Of a DNA stretch of 64,000 nt, positions 35,403 through 43,366 are shown piece by piece. A program made the translations under genes and the position numbers. Source of the stretch: CAIKMD01 sp963740675 (GTDB lineage: Bacteria > Pseudomonadota > Alphaproteobacteria > ATCC43930 > CGMCC-115725); assembly GCA_963740675.1 (NCBI GenBank), contig CAVUFS010000011.1, positions 124,001 to 188,000 on the forward strand, read 5' to 3'. Under the pieces are notes generated by a model. It did not search any database and was not told where the DNA came from. It was given only the letters and a program-made list of their open reading frames with translations. Numbering within the stretch: the stretch's first letter is position 1; the number at the start of each line of letters is the position of its first letter.

Positions 35403-36536
35403 TCAGTGCGGCGCAGAGGCCGGCTTGGCGCTGTGCCAAGCATGCGGCTTCACCACCTTCGGCACCAACTCGAAGCGGCTGTCATAGGCGTGCTTCGACA
35501 CATCGGCACGGACTTCCCACGGGATGCGGCTATAGGCGACGAAGCGCAGGAAACCCGGATCGCACAGCACGCTATGCGCGATGCCGAGCGGCACCAGCGC
35601 GCAGGCGCCGGGCGGCGTCGCAGCTTTGGCTTCGAGCTCCGACAGATTGTAGCCGTGGCCCGAGAATTGGAATCCGAACTCGTCGCTTTGCAGCGCGCGG
35701 TGAAACGCGAATTGCGCGCCGACCGTGTTGTAGGTCTCGAGCGCGAAATTATCGGTTGCGATGAGCTTCGGGCCCGGGCCGCGCTGGCCGGTGATCTCGG
35801 TGAAGCAATCGAAGGCGCGCAGCTTCCTGACGAGGCTCTCGGCCTTGTCGCGCTGCTTGCTGGTCGCGCCGACGAGGCTGCCATAGTCGCGCTCGACCAC
35901 CGTGGCGTCTTCGGGTGAGCGGTCGCGCCATTGCACCATGCGCTCTTGCACTTGGGTTTTCGGCGCGGCGCTGCGATCGGCGGGGATTTTCCAATCCGGG
36001 CCATCACTGCGCTTGGCGGTGAATTCGGTGAGGCTGACTTCATTAGCCTCGCCCATCATCACCCGCACCGGCTCGTGCAGATGGAAATACCAGCGCAGCG
36101 AATCCGCGCTGCCGGTGCTGCGATGCGCGACACCGTCGGGGACGAGCAGAAGATCGCCGGGCGCGGTCTCATAGGTACCGCATTCGGTCTCGACACTGCT
36201 CTTACCGGCGAATTGGAAATAGAGCGCATTGAAATCGAGATAGCGGGTGAAGGCCGGCTGCGCGCCGCAGACGCTTTCGACGCCAATGCGCTGGCATTCG
36301 TTCTCGAAGACGAGCTGCGACGCGTTCGGCTGGCCCAGCAGATCGAAGGGCCGGAAGGTCGGCAGGAAACGCTTCGACTTGCCCGAGCCCATCAGGCTCG
36401 CGCGCTTCCTGACCGACCACGCCAGCATCGGCATCGGCTCGAAGCCCGGACCGAACCAGTCGGTCATGAATTCGCGGACTTCGTCGTCTTTGATCGGCGC
36501 GGGCGGCGTATGCTTGGGAGCTTCGCCTTCGGCCAT
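35403..36536 (-). CDS. Bicupin protein, ring-cleavage dioxygenase-like
   Basis: A 377-residue protein with two cupin domains. The first is near residues 105-160 (YETAPGDLLLVPDGVAHRST, a cupin-2 type strand pair) and the second near 270-345 (FHRALQSDEFGFQFSGHG with likely metal His and Glu, then ALVPLGIAHSVL). Layout and size resemble gentisate/homogentisate/salicylate 1,2-dioxygenases, but I cannot confirm the full His set, so dioxygenase activity is a proposal. It sits between VOC and M24 genes in one operon; AAGGAGAGG lies just before its ATG, within the gap after the VOC stop. Confidence 0.65.
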   Translation of the reverse strand: MAEGEAPKHTPPAPIKDDEVREFMTDWFGPGFEPMPMLAWSVRKRASLMGSGKSKRFLPTFRPFDLLGQPNASQLVFENECQRIGVESVCGAQPAFTRYLDFNALYFQFAGKSSVETECGTYETAPGDLLLVPDGVAHRSTGSADSLRWYFHLHEPVRVMMGEANEVSLTEFTAKRSDGPDWKIPADRSAAPKTQVQERMVQWRDRSPEDATVVERDYGSLVGATSKQRDKAESLVRKLRAFDCFTEITGQRGPGPKLIATDNFALETYNTVGAQFAFHRALQSDEFGFQFSGHGYNLSELEAKAATPPGACALVPLGIAHSVLCDPGFLRFVAYSRIPWEVRADVSKHAYDSRFELVPKVVKPHAWHSAKPASAPH

Positions 36537-36548
36537 GGCAGCCTCTCC

Positions 36549-37415
36549 TTAGTCCGCCGACCAGACATGGGCGCCGGGGAATTTCTCCCACACGCGCGGC
36601 TGCCAATTGTCGTCCATCATGTCCATGTCCGAGAAATACTCGGTGTTGCCGCCGCACGGGCTGACGAAATTCCAATAGGTGTTGGAGCCCACGATGTGGC
36701 GGCCCGGCTTGTTCGCCGGCTTCCAGCCTTGGCTCTTCATGTATTGGCCGCCCAGCATCACCTCGTCGAAGCTCGGCACTTCGAAAGCGATATGGCCGTA
36801 GCCCGCCTTGTCGCGGAAACTGAACATGCCGAGATTGTGGTGATCGAGCGAGCCGGCGGCGCGCAGGAAGTCGCCGAAATCGGCGCTGCGATCGGAGACG
36901 CGGAAGCCGAGCCGATCGACATAGAATTTCTGGCCCTCGGCCTCTTTGCCGCGCGTGACCCAATAAACGAGATGGCCGATGCGGCTCGGCTTGACCCGCT
37001 CGCTGCCGTCGAACGGACGGTTGAGGCGGTTCTTCGGCACCGGCGCCGGCACCGGCTTTTCGTCAGCGACGCGGAAGCCGATGGCGAAGCCATGCGGATC
37101 GACCGTATGCAGCGAGCCGTCCGCATCGCGGCGCACGTTACGGTCACGGCTCAGCTCGGTCGCAATCTCATCCAGCGTGGCTTTGCTGTCGACGCCCCAG
37201 ACCGCCTCGCGCAAGGTCGAGCCGCCTTCATTGGTCATTGGCAGCGCGCCGTCCGCCGATGAGCGGACCTTGATCACCTGGCCCGAGGGCATGGTGAAAT
37301 CGCCGCCCTTGTCGCTGCGCGCGATCGTCTGGAGGCCCCAATCGTCGAAATATTTCGTGCCGGCCGCGACGTCTTCCGCGCCGAACACCAGTTCCTCAAC
37401 CCGCAGGATTTTCAT
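36549..37415 (-). CDS. VOC-family protein, 2,3-dihydroxybiphenyl/catechol extradiol dioxygenase-like
   Basis: A 288-residue two-module VOC protein. ATG 37415 has AAGGAGA upstream and is preferred to the frame's earlier start at 37448. Module two starts RIGHLVYWVTRG near 145; DHHNLGMFSF near 200 and GHIAFEVPSFDEVML near 215 carry His residues, and the C-terminal TEYFSDMDMMDD block carries acidic residues typical of extradiol enzymes. It is the first gene of the minus-strand unit 37415-33295 and a close relative of the protein at 53149. It may cleave a catechol or hydroxylated heteroaromatic ring. Confidence 0.75.
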   Translation of the reverse strand: MKILRVEELVFGAEDVAAGTKYFDDWGLQTIARSDKGGDFTMPSGQVIKVRSSADGALPMTNEGGSTLREAVWGVDSKATLDEIATELSRDRNVRRDADGSLHTVDPHGFAIGFRVADEKPVPAPVPKNRLNRPFDGSERVKPSRIGHLVYWVTRGKEAEGQKFYVDRLGFRVSDRSADFGDFLRAAGSLDHHNLGMFSFRDKAGYGHIAFEVPSFDEVMLGGQYMKSQGWKPANKPGRHIVGSNTYWNFVSPCGGNTEYFSDMDMMDDNWQPRVWEKFPGAHVWSAD

Positions 37416-37444
37416 CGTCTGTCTCCTTAAGCCCCCGCCCCGTG

Positions 37445-37463
37445 CCACACCCTGGCGGTGTGG
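37445..37463. promoter_or_regulatory. 7-bp hairpin or operator in the VOC/UbiD divergent region
   Basis: CCACACC, five-base loop CTGGC, GGTGTGG. It lies 30 bases upstream of the minus-strand VOC start, so it is within that gene's leader or promoter. A regulator site or leader hairpin is possible; no regulator gene is nearby. Confidence 0.35.
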
Positions 37464-37549
37464 TCTTCATAATGCCAATGCTACATCGCGGTTTTCGCGC
37501 CCGCCACTGTCGCGCGGTAATTGCGGAGCGTTGGACCCGCCTCTATCCT

Positions 37550-37562
37550 GCCGTAATACGGC
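37550..37562. promoter_or_regulatory. Palindrome upstream of the UbiD gene, candidate operator
   Basis: GCCGTA-A-TACGGC, a perfect 6+1+6 palindrome 33 bases before the UbiD start codon. The spacing suits a repressor or activator site. Proposal from symmetry only. Confidence 0.35.
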
Positions 37563-37595
37563 CTTTGCCCAAGCAATCGTTAGGGGAGCGAGACG

Positions 37596-39149
37596 ATGGA
37601 CCAGCCCGTGAGCACGACCCGTACCTGGAATCCGGACAAGTTCCGGCTGCGGCGCTTGGTCGAGCGACTCGTCGAGATGGACGAGATCGAGGTACGCAAC
37701 GAGCAGGTTGCGCTCTCGGAAATGAGCCCGATCATCGAGAACACCAAGAAAGGCGTTCTCTTCAAGAAGGCCGGCCCGGAAGAGCATGAGGTCGTGGGCG
37801 CGGTCAGCGCCTCACGCACGCGCCTCGCCGCCGCCTTCGGCGTGCCCGAGAACAAGATGCGCGAGGAGTTCCTCCGCCGCCAGGCCAACCCGCAGAAGCC
37901 TTTTGTCGTTCCGACCAGCGAAGCGCCGGTGCAGGAAGTCGTCCTCACCGGCGACCAGATCGACATGTACAAGCTGCCCTTCCACGTGCAGCACGAATAT
38001 GACGGTGGCCCCTACATCACGTCGGGCAACGATTTCATCATCGATCCCGTCACCAAGCGCAGCAATGTCGGTTGCCGCCGCCTGATGCTGCGCGGCAAAG
38101 ACAAATGCGGCTTCAACGCGACCGCGCCATCCGATCTGCAGAATATCTATCGCGCCTGCGTCGCCCGCGGCGAGAAACTGCCGATGAGCTTCACCATCGG
38201 CGCCCATCCGCTCGACACCATGGCCGCTTCGCATCGCGGCATGCCGGGCCAGGACGAAATCAATCAGATCGCTACCTTCCGCGGCGAACCGCTGGCGGTC
38301 GTCAAATGCCTCACGAACGACGTTTATGTGCCGGCGGATGCCGAGATCGTTCTCGAAGGCTATGTCGACGAGCGCGGCTATATCGACAACGAAGGGCCCT
38401 ACGGCGAATACATGGGCTATTACGGCCCGATGCACGGCGATCCTGTGTTCCATGTCACCGCGATCACGCGTCGCCGCGATGTGCTGTATCAAACCATCAA
38501 GCACGGCGTCGGCCGCAATCTCGGCTGGTGCGATGGCGCGCCCATGGGTGCGCTCGGCCACGAAGCGCGCGCCTGGCAGGTGCTGAAGCAGGCCGGCGTC
38601 GATGTCGTCGACGTCTATTCGCCACCCGGCCCGGGGGTGAACTGTCACCTGCGGGTCTCGATCCGCAAGCGCAGCAACGCCGATCCGCATGCAGCGATCG
38701 TCGCCCTGCTCGGCATGTCGCGCACGACCAAGCATGTCTATGTCACCGATGACGATGTCGATATCCGCTCGAGCGAGCAGATGGAATGGGCCATGTCCGG
38801 GCGCTTCCAGGGCTCGAAGGATATCTATGTCCTGAAGGATATGCCCTTCATGCCGATGGACCCGTCGGCCAATCACGCGATCAGCGACAAGGTCGGCTTC
38901 GACTGCACCTGGAACTTCCCCCGCCCGACCGCTGTCACCGCGCGCGTGCCGGAAGCGGCGAAGATCGAGGGCCCGGCGCGGTTCCAGACCGTGCAACAGG
39001 CGCTCGAAACCGGCCCGATGCATTTCGCGAAGCTGATGTCGGTGCTCGGCAGCCGCGACGGCCGCGAGCTCGTGCGCCAGATCGAGACCCTGCGCGATGC
39101 GGGTCATCTCGATCGCAACACCGACGGCGAGTATTACTTGAAAAAATGA
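37596..39149 (+). CDS. UbiD-family (prenylated-FMN) decarboxylase
   Basis: A 517-residue UbiD-type (de)carboxylase. Family blocks: GPYITSGNDFIIDP near 138-151 and NVGCRRLMLRGKDKCGFN near 157-174, which carry the prenyl-FMN and catalytic Arg region, and the acidic motif NEGPYGEY at 265-272, which holds the catalytic Glu pair. It removes or adds a carboxyl group on an aromatic or alpha,beta-unsaturated acid and needs prFMN made by a UbiX/Pad1-type enzyme encoded elsewhere. AGGGGAG lies before ATG 37596. It is transcribed alone, divergent from the VOC operon, and is followed by a strong terminator and a repeat. Next to LigB and LigI-like genes it suggests decarboxylation before ring cleavage. 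Confidence 0.9.
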   Translation: MDQPVSTTRTWNPDKFRLRRLVERLVEMDEIEVRNEQVALSEMSPIIENTKKGVLFKKAGPEEHEVVGAVSASRTRLAAAFGVPENKMREEFLRRQANPQKPFVVPTSEAPVQEVVLTGDQIDMYKLPFHVQHEYDGGPYITSGNDFIIDPVTKRSNVGCRRLMLRGKDKCGFNATAPSDLQNIYRACVARGEKLPMSFTIGAHPLDTMAASHRGMPGQDEINQIATFRGEPLAVVKCLTNDVYVPADAEIVLEGYVDERGYIDNEGPYGEYMGYYGPMHGDPVFHVTAITRRRDVLYQTIKHGVGRNLGWCDGAPMGALGHEARAWQVLKQAGVDVVDVYSPPGPGVNCHLRVSIRKRSNADPHAAIVALLGMSRTTKHVYVTDDDVDIRSSEQMEWAMSGRFQGSKDIYVLKDMPFMPMDPSANHAISDKVGFDCTWNFPRPTAVTARVPEAAKIEGPARFQTVQQALETGPMHFAKLMSVLGSRDGRELVRQIETLRDAGHLDRNTDGEYYLKK

Positions 39150-39181
39150 CGCAAGCGGCACGCGCCGCTCGTCGAGACGCG

Positions 39182-39210
39182 AAAGGCACGAAGATCGTCT
39201 TCGTGCCTTT
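39182..39210 (+). terminator. Rho-independent terminator after the UbiD gene
   Basis: AAAGGCACGAAGA, loop TCG, TCTTCGTGCCTTT, then more T to 39213. Perfect 13-bp stem with a T-run on the plus strand, 33 bases after the stop codon. Confidence 0.9.
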
Positions 39211-39231
39211 TTTCGTATTCGCTTCTTATTC

Positions 39232-39311
39232 CGTCGTGGCCGGGCTTGTCCCGGCCATCCACGTCTTAGCCCGTCAAGTCGTGGATGCCCGGAACAAGGC
39301 CGGGCATGACG
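39232..39311. repeat. Compound palindromic repeat, CGTCGTGGCCGGG type
   Basis: CGTCGTGGCCGGGCTTGTCC...CATCCACG, a 16-base spacer, then CGTGGATGCCCGG...CCGGGCATGACG. It lies at the convergent UbiD/LigB junction. Confidence 0.85.
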
Positions 39312-39327
39312 ATCTAGACAGCTAGCG

Positions 39328-40332
39328 CTACTGTTTCCAGTAGACGAAGCCCATCGCGTTGCCGGTGCCGGCCATCGAGCGATAGCACGGCACGTAATCG
39401 ATAACGTTGGGCTCGTAGCCGAGATCGGCCATCGCACCCGCGACCGGGACCCAATTCTTGATCTCGGACGTGCCCGCCTGGAAGATCGGCTCGCCGAGCT
39501 TGGCGACGCCTTCGATCTTGCGGCTGCGCAACGCATCCATCACCGCATTGTCGACGTCCTCGTCGACGACGAAATGGGTGAGGCCGCCCGAGGCGATCAG
39601 CGCGACGCGCGCATCGCTCTTCCAGGATTGGATCGCCCGCAACAGCGATTTGCCGAAATCGTAGCAGCGCGCGACGCTCGGCTGGTTCGGCGGATAGAAG
39701 GTATTGAGCACCACCGGCACCGTCGGCACGGCCTTGTCCGCCATGATGTTGCGGAAGACGAAGCCGAAAGCATGCGGGATGTGCTCGACACCGTCAGGCA
39801 GCCTTCCCATCGAGGTGATGTCGAACTGCTCGCTGATCGCCGTCTCGATGATGTGCTTGGCAAGATCGGGCAGGCCGGGATAGGTCGCGCCTTGCGGCGG
39901 GATATGCCCCGGGATCGCGATCGGAATGCCGGGCGGCATCTTCGCGATCTCTTCCTCGCGCGGGAAAGCGTTGGGGATGGTCTCGCCGCGATAGACGCTC
40001 ATCGCCGGGATGAGGCCATCGTCGAACATTTCCATCTGATCGTTGCCGACGATCACTGCGATATCCGGCTTCGCTTCGGCGAAGATATCGGCGAGCTTGC
40101 CGATAGCGCGGCGACAGGCGGCGTGACGCTCGTTCCAGACCTGCTGCGTGATCTGGCGATCGAGATTCTCGTTGGCGCGCATCGCCACGAGCTGATCGAA
40201 GGTATAGGCCTTGCCCTTATACCAATGTTCGGGATTGCGCTTGTCGGCAGCGACGCGCTGCCCCCATTGGTCGGGGGGCGTGGACAGCATGGGACCGTGC
40301 GAGGTCCCGATTCCGAGAACGATCTTTGCCAT
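39328..40332 (-). CDS. LigB-type extradiol dioxygenase (protocatechuate/gallate dioxygenase beta-like)
   Basis: A 334-residue class III extradiol dioxygenase (LigB family). It begins KIVLGIGTSHGPMLS (His near 12), has the DIAVIVGNDQMEMF block near 90-103, and LIASGGLTHFVVDED near 237-251, the family's catalytic/metal His region. It would open a catecholic ring with Fe(II) and O2. No LigA-type small subunit is adjacent, so it may act alone, as DesZ/GalA-like or aminophenol enzymes do. The lyase gene lies two bases upstream in the same operon; both run toward the repeat at 39232. Confidence 0.82.
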   Translation of the reverse strand: MAKIVLGIGTSHGPMLSTPPDQWGQRVAADKRNPEHWYKGKAYTFDQLVAMRANENLDRQITQQVWNERHAACRRAIGKLADIFAEAKPDIAVIVGNDQMEMFDDGLIPAMSVYRGETIPNAFPREEEIAKMPPGIPIAIPGHIPPQGATYPGLPDLAKHIIETAISEQFDITSMGRLPDGVEHIPHAFGFVFRNIMADKAVPTVPVVLNTFYPPNQPSVARCYDFGKSLLRAIQSWKSDARVALIASGGLTHFVVDEDVDNAVMDALRSRKIEGVAKLGEPIFQAGTSEIKNWVPVAGAMADLGYEPNVIDYVPCYRSMAGTGNAMGFVYWKQ

Positions 40333-40334
40333 GG

Positions 40335-41357
40335 CTAGACTCCTTTCGTAGCGGAGCTCTTACCCTTCCGCTTCATCATACCCGTATCGGCGAAATTCGT
40401 CTTGTGTCCAAAAGTCGACTTATAATCGCGCTGAGCATCCTTGGTTAGGAAGCGTTTTTCGACGTCGAGAATCTCACCGTAGCCGATGAGTTTCTTGACG
40501 TCCGGCGTGCCATGCGGGCTCGCGACCACCCGCTTGTGCCAATCCATCATTGCCTGGGCGCCGCGCTTGCGGAAATCGCTCAGCACCTCCCAGGCGGCCT
40601 GTAGACCCGCGGTCGCGGCGATCGTCGGATAGAGCACGATCCGCGCGCCGAGCTTCTCATATTCTTCCCAGGTCGGCGGCGATTCCTTGCCGCCCCAGAT
40701 CGCCAGCACCGGCCCAGGGATTTCTTTACAGGCCTGCTTCACCTGCTCGCGTGTCTGGATCGAATTGAGCCAGACGAAGTCCGCGCCGCCATCCTTTACA
40801 TAGGCAACACAGCGCTTCAGCGTATCCTTGAAACTGCTCTTCTCGGCGCCGATGCCGTCGCAGCGCGCGCAGATCGAGAAATTCGGGTCCATCGCATCGC
40901 GCGCCGCCACCGCAGCGCGGATCTTGCCGACCGCTTCATCGACCGAGATCAGCCGACGGCCGGCCGCGGTGCCGGATTTCTTCGGCGCTTCCTGGTCTTC
41001 GATCTGCATCGCCGCAACGCCGGAGCGGATGATCTCCTGCACCGCGAAATGCACGTTGACCGCGTTGCCATAGCCGGTATCGGCATCGACAAGGATCGGG
41101 ATATCGGCATGCGCCGCCATGTGGCGTGCGTGATCGACGAGGTCGCGCAGGCCGATGATGCCGTTATCCGGCACGCCATAGAGGAAATGCGAAAGCTGCG
41201 AGCCCGGCAGGAAGAAGCATTCGAAGCCGGCCTCTTGTGCCAAGAGCGCGTAAAGCGGGCTGAACCCGCCCGGCATCGGCGTCATCTTCTTGCGCTTCAA
41301 GATCGCCCGGAATTTCCGGCAATTCTCGCCGACCCGATCGTGCCCGTTCTTCGCCAT
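40335..41357 (-). CDS. Isocitrate lyase/PEP mutase-superfamily lyase or hydrolase
   Basis: A 340-residue protein of the ICL/PEPM superfamily. Mg-binding DADTGYGN near 97-104, EDQ near 123, and the gating loop APKKSGTAAGRR near 127-138. In isocitrate and 2-methylisocitrate lyases the loop has a catalytic Cys (KKCG); here it is Ser, so a classical lyase of that kind is unlikely and an oxaloacetate/oxalomalate-type decarboxylase or other C-C hydrolase is more plausible. ATG 41357 follows GGAGGG and is preferred to an upstream in-frame start. It precedes the LigB gene by two bases, suggesting it splits a keto-acid product of ring cleavage. Confidence 0.75.
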   Translation of the reverse strand: MAKNGHDRVGENCRKFRAILKRKKMTPMPGGFSPLYALLAQEAGFECFFLPGSQLSHFLYGVPDNGIIGLRDLVDHARHMAAHADIPILVDADTGYGNAVNVHFAVQEIIRSGVAAMQIEDQEAPKKSGTAAGRRLISVDEAVGKIRAAVAARDAMDPNFSICARCDGIGAEKSSFKDTLKRCVAYVKDGGADFVWLNSIQTREQVKQACKEIPGPVLAIWGGKESPPTWEEYEKLGARIVLYPTIAATAGLQAAWEVLSDFRKRGAQAMMDWHKRVVASPHGTPDVKKLIGYGEILDVEKRFLTKDAQRDYKSTFGHKTNFADTGMMKRKGKSSATKGV

Positions 41358-41481
41358 TCCCTCCGCCCCGGAAAACATAAAAATTGATATATCGACAGCG
41401 TGGGATTTACTGCCGTTCCTGTCAACTATACACCCAAACGCGTTGTGTTGCGCTGCGAAGACATGGCAAACTCCGCGCGCC

Positions 41482-42396
41482 ATGAAAAAATTCACGCCTT
41501 TCTTCTTCGCCCTTGCTTTGCTCGCACCTCTCTCTGCCCACGCGGCCGAGAAGTTGACGATACTGTTCTCGCCCACCACCGGGCTTACGCCGTCCTATAT
41601 CGCCAAGGACCAGGGTATTTTCGAAAAGCACGGGCTCGACGTCGATCTGGTGCTGCTCACCAATCAGGGCGCGGTGATCTCGGCGTTGGTCGGCGGCTCG
41701 GCCCAGATCGTCACCCCCTCGGCGCTGGCGGTGATCCAGGCGAGCGACCAGGGCATCGATACGGTGTTCGTCGGCTCGACCAGCATGTCGCCGTCGAAAT
41801 CGCGCTCCGGTATCTTCGTGAAGAACGGCAGCAACATCCACACGGCCAAGGATCTGATCGGCAAGAAGATCGGGGTGCCTTCACTCAACACGCTGATCCA
41901 CGTCATCGCGCGCCGCTGGCTCGAGATCGAGGGCGTCGATTACAACAAGGTCAATTTCGCCGAGATCGGCTTCCAGCAGATGTATGACGCACTCAATGCC
42001 GGCATCGTCGATGGCGTCAGCGCGATCGATCCGTATTACGGCAAGCTTGAGCAGATCGGCTATGTTGTCGGCAATCCCGATCAGAGCCTGCCGAAGAACA
42101 CGCTCACCTCGGTCTATGCCTCGATGCGCGATTGGACCGACAGCCACAAGCAGACCGTCGCGGCGTTCCGCCAATCGCTGCAAGAAGCGATCGACTTCAT
42201 CAATACGCACGAGCCCGAAACACGGGCCGCCATCGTCAAATACACCAAGCAGCCACAAGCGGTCGTCGACGCGACCCCGCTGCCCGATCTGCAGGTGACG
42301 GTCCGTCCCGAACAAGTGCAGTTCTTCATCGATCTGGCCCGCCACCAGGGGTTGATCAAGTCGAGCCCCGACGCCGCGAAGATGATCGCGCCCTAG
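41482..42396 (+). CDS. ABC transporter substrate-binding protein, NMT1/SsuA-like
   Basis: A 304-residue periplasmic protein with signal peptide MKKFTPFFFALALLAPLSAHAA (cleavage near 22), then LTILFSPTTGLTPSYIAKDQ. Binding-protein blocks include VGGSAQIVTPSALAVIQ near 72-88 and DGVSAIDPYYG near 178. ATG 41482 is the natural start; the frame extends upstream only as noise. No permease or ATPase genes accompany it. It ends three bases from the convergent LigI-like gene with no terminator or repeat between them. Confidence 0.83.
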   Translation: MKKFTPFFFALALLAPLSAHAAEKLTILFSPTTGLTPSYIAKDQGIFEKHGLDVDLVLLTNQGAVISALVGGSAQIVTPSALAVIQASDQGIDTVFVGSTSMSPSKSRSGIFVKNGSNIHTAKDLIGKKIGVPSLNTLIHVIARRWLEIEGVDYNKVNFAEIGFQQMYDALNAGIVDGVSAIDPYYGKLEQIGYVVGNPDQSLPKNTLTSVYASMRDWTDSHKQTVAAFRQSLQEAIDFINTHEPETRAAIVKYTKQPQAVVDATPLPDLQVTVRPEQVQFFIDLARHQGLIKSSPDAAKMIAP

Positions 42397-42399
42397 GCT

Positions 42400-43263
42400 T
42401 TACGCGGTCACCTTCGGAAAGCCACAGAGCTCCGCCGCGTTGTCGACGAAGATCATGTTGCGGGTTTTCTCGTCAGGCACCCAGGCGAGCATGATGTCGA
42501 CGAGATCGCCGTCATTCGGCATCGGCTTGAAATATTGCGGGTGCGGCCAATCCGATCCCCAGACCAGCCGGTTGGGCGCATACGCGACGAGCTTGTGAAC
42601 GATCGGATTGGTGTCGGCGAAGGGATATTTCTCGTCCGATGAGAAGCGCGGATTGAGCTTCAGCCAGCAGCGGCCGGTATCGAGGCATTTCAGCAGGAAT
42701 TTCATCTCCGGACTGTCGAGACCCTTCTCGGTCTTGAGATAGCCGAGATGCTCCAGCACGAAGCGTCCGGGCGACGCGAGGATCTTGTCGTTCCAGGTAT
42801 CGTCGTGGACGAGGTAATTCGCCGCCCAGCCATGCTCGTGGATGCGGTGGACCATGCGCGTATCGAGGTCGGGCCCGAAGCGCCAGGCAAAACGTCCGCC
42901 GACCACGCCAGCTTTGCTCAGTATCTCCAGCTCGCGATCGGTGATCCCCGACCACGGCGCGATCACCGCGCGCAGCCGGTCGGGAAAGCGTGCCAACCCG
43001 TGCAGGGCCAGCTCGTAGTTATGGCCGTACATCATCGACATGGTGAGGAGCCCACGCGACAGGCCCATCGCTTCTTGCATGATGAGCCAATCCTCGATCG
43101 TCGCGTCCTCGAAATCGAGATGGCCGAAGACGTGATTGGGCACGAACGGGAATTGCGATTGCGGCCCGAGGAAGTGGAAATGCGTGTCGCAGGCGCCGAG
43201 CGGCAGCTTCAATTTCGGCTTGCGATAATTGCGGTCGAAAGGCGGCGATGGTTTGCGTTCCAC
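42400..43263 (-). CDS. Amidohydrolase, 2-pyrone-4,6-dicarboxylate lactonase (LigI)-like
   Basis: A 287-residue amidohydrolase_2 protein. Its opening CDTHFHFLGPQSQFPF (residues 24-39) is the LigI pattern. Other ligands: RFVLEHLGY near 169 and VWGSDWPHPQYF near 231. LigI opens the pyrone ring made after 4,5-cleavage of protocatechuate or gallate. With LigB at 39328 and the LigJ-like amidohydrolase at 4655, parts of a meta-cleavage route are present, though LigA, LigC and LigK-type genes are not seen. A related sugar-lactone or other lactone hydrolase is possible. Confidence 0.75.
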   Translation of the reverse strand: MERKPSPPFDRNYRKPKLKLPLGACDTHFHFLGPQSQFPFVPNHVFGHLDFEDATIEDWLIMQEAMGLSRGLLTMSMMYGHNYELALHGLARFPDRLRAVIAPWSGITDRELEILSKAGVVGGRFAWRFGPDLDTRMVHRIHEHGWAANYLVHDDTWNDKILASPGRFVLEHLGYLKTEKGLDSPEMKFLLKCLDTGRCWLKLNPRFSSDEKYPFADTNPIVHKLVAYAPNRLVWGSDWPHPQYFKPMPNDGDLVDIMLAWVPDEKTRNMIFVDNAAELCGFPKVTA

Positions 43264-43366
43264 GGCTTCTTCTCCTCTCAGCAGGTCTGTGCCCGAAGTC
43301 TATGAGGATTCCGTGCCCGGGTAAAAGCCGCTAGATTGCTCGCAATTCAGATCGCGGGAGGACGGC

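Noticed and set aside
40335..41357. Isocitrate lyase or 2-methylisocitrate lyase
   Set aside because: The catalytic loop Cys is replaced by Ser.
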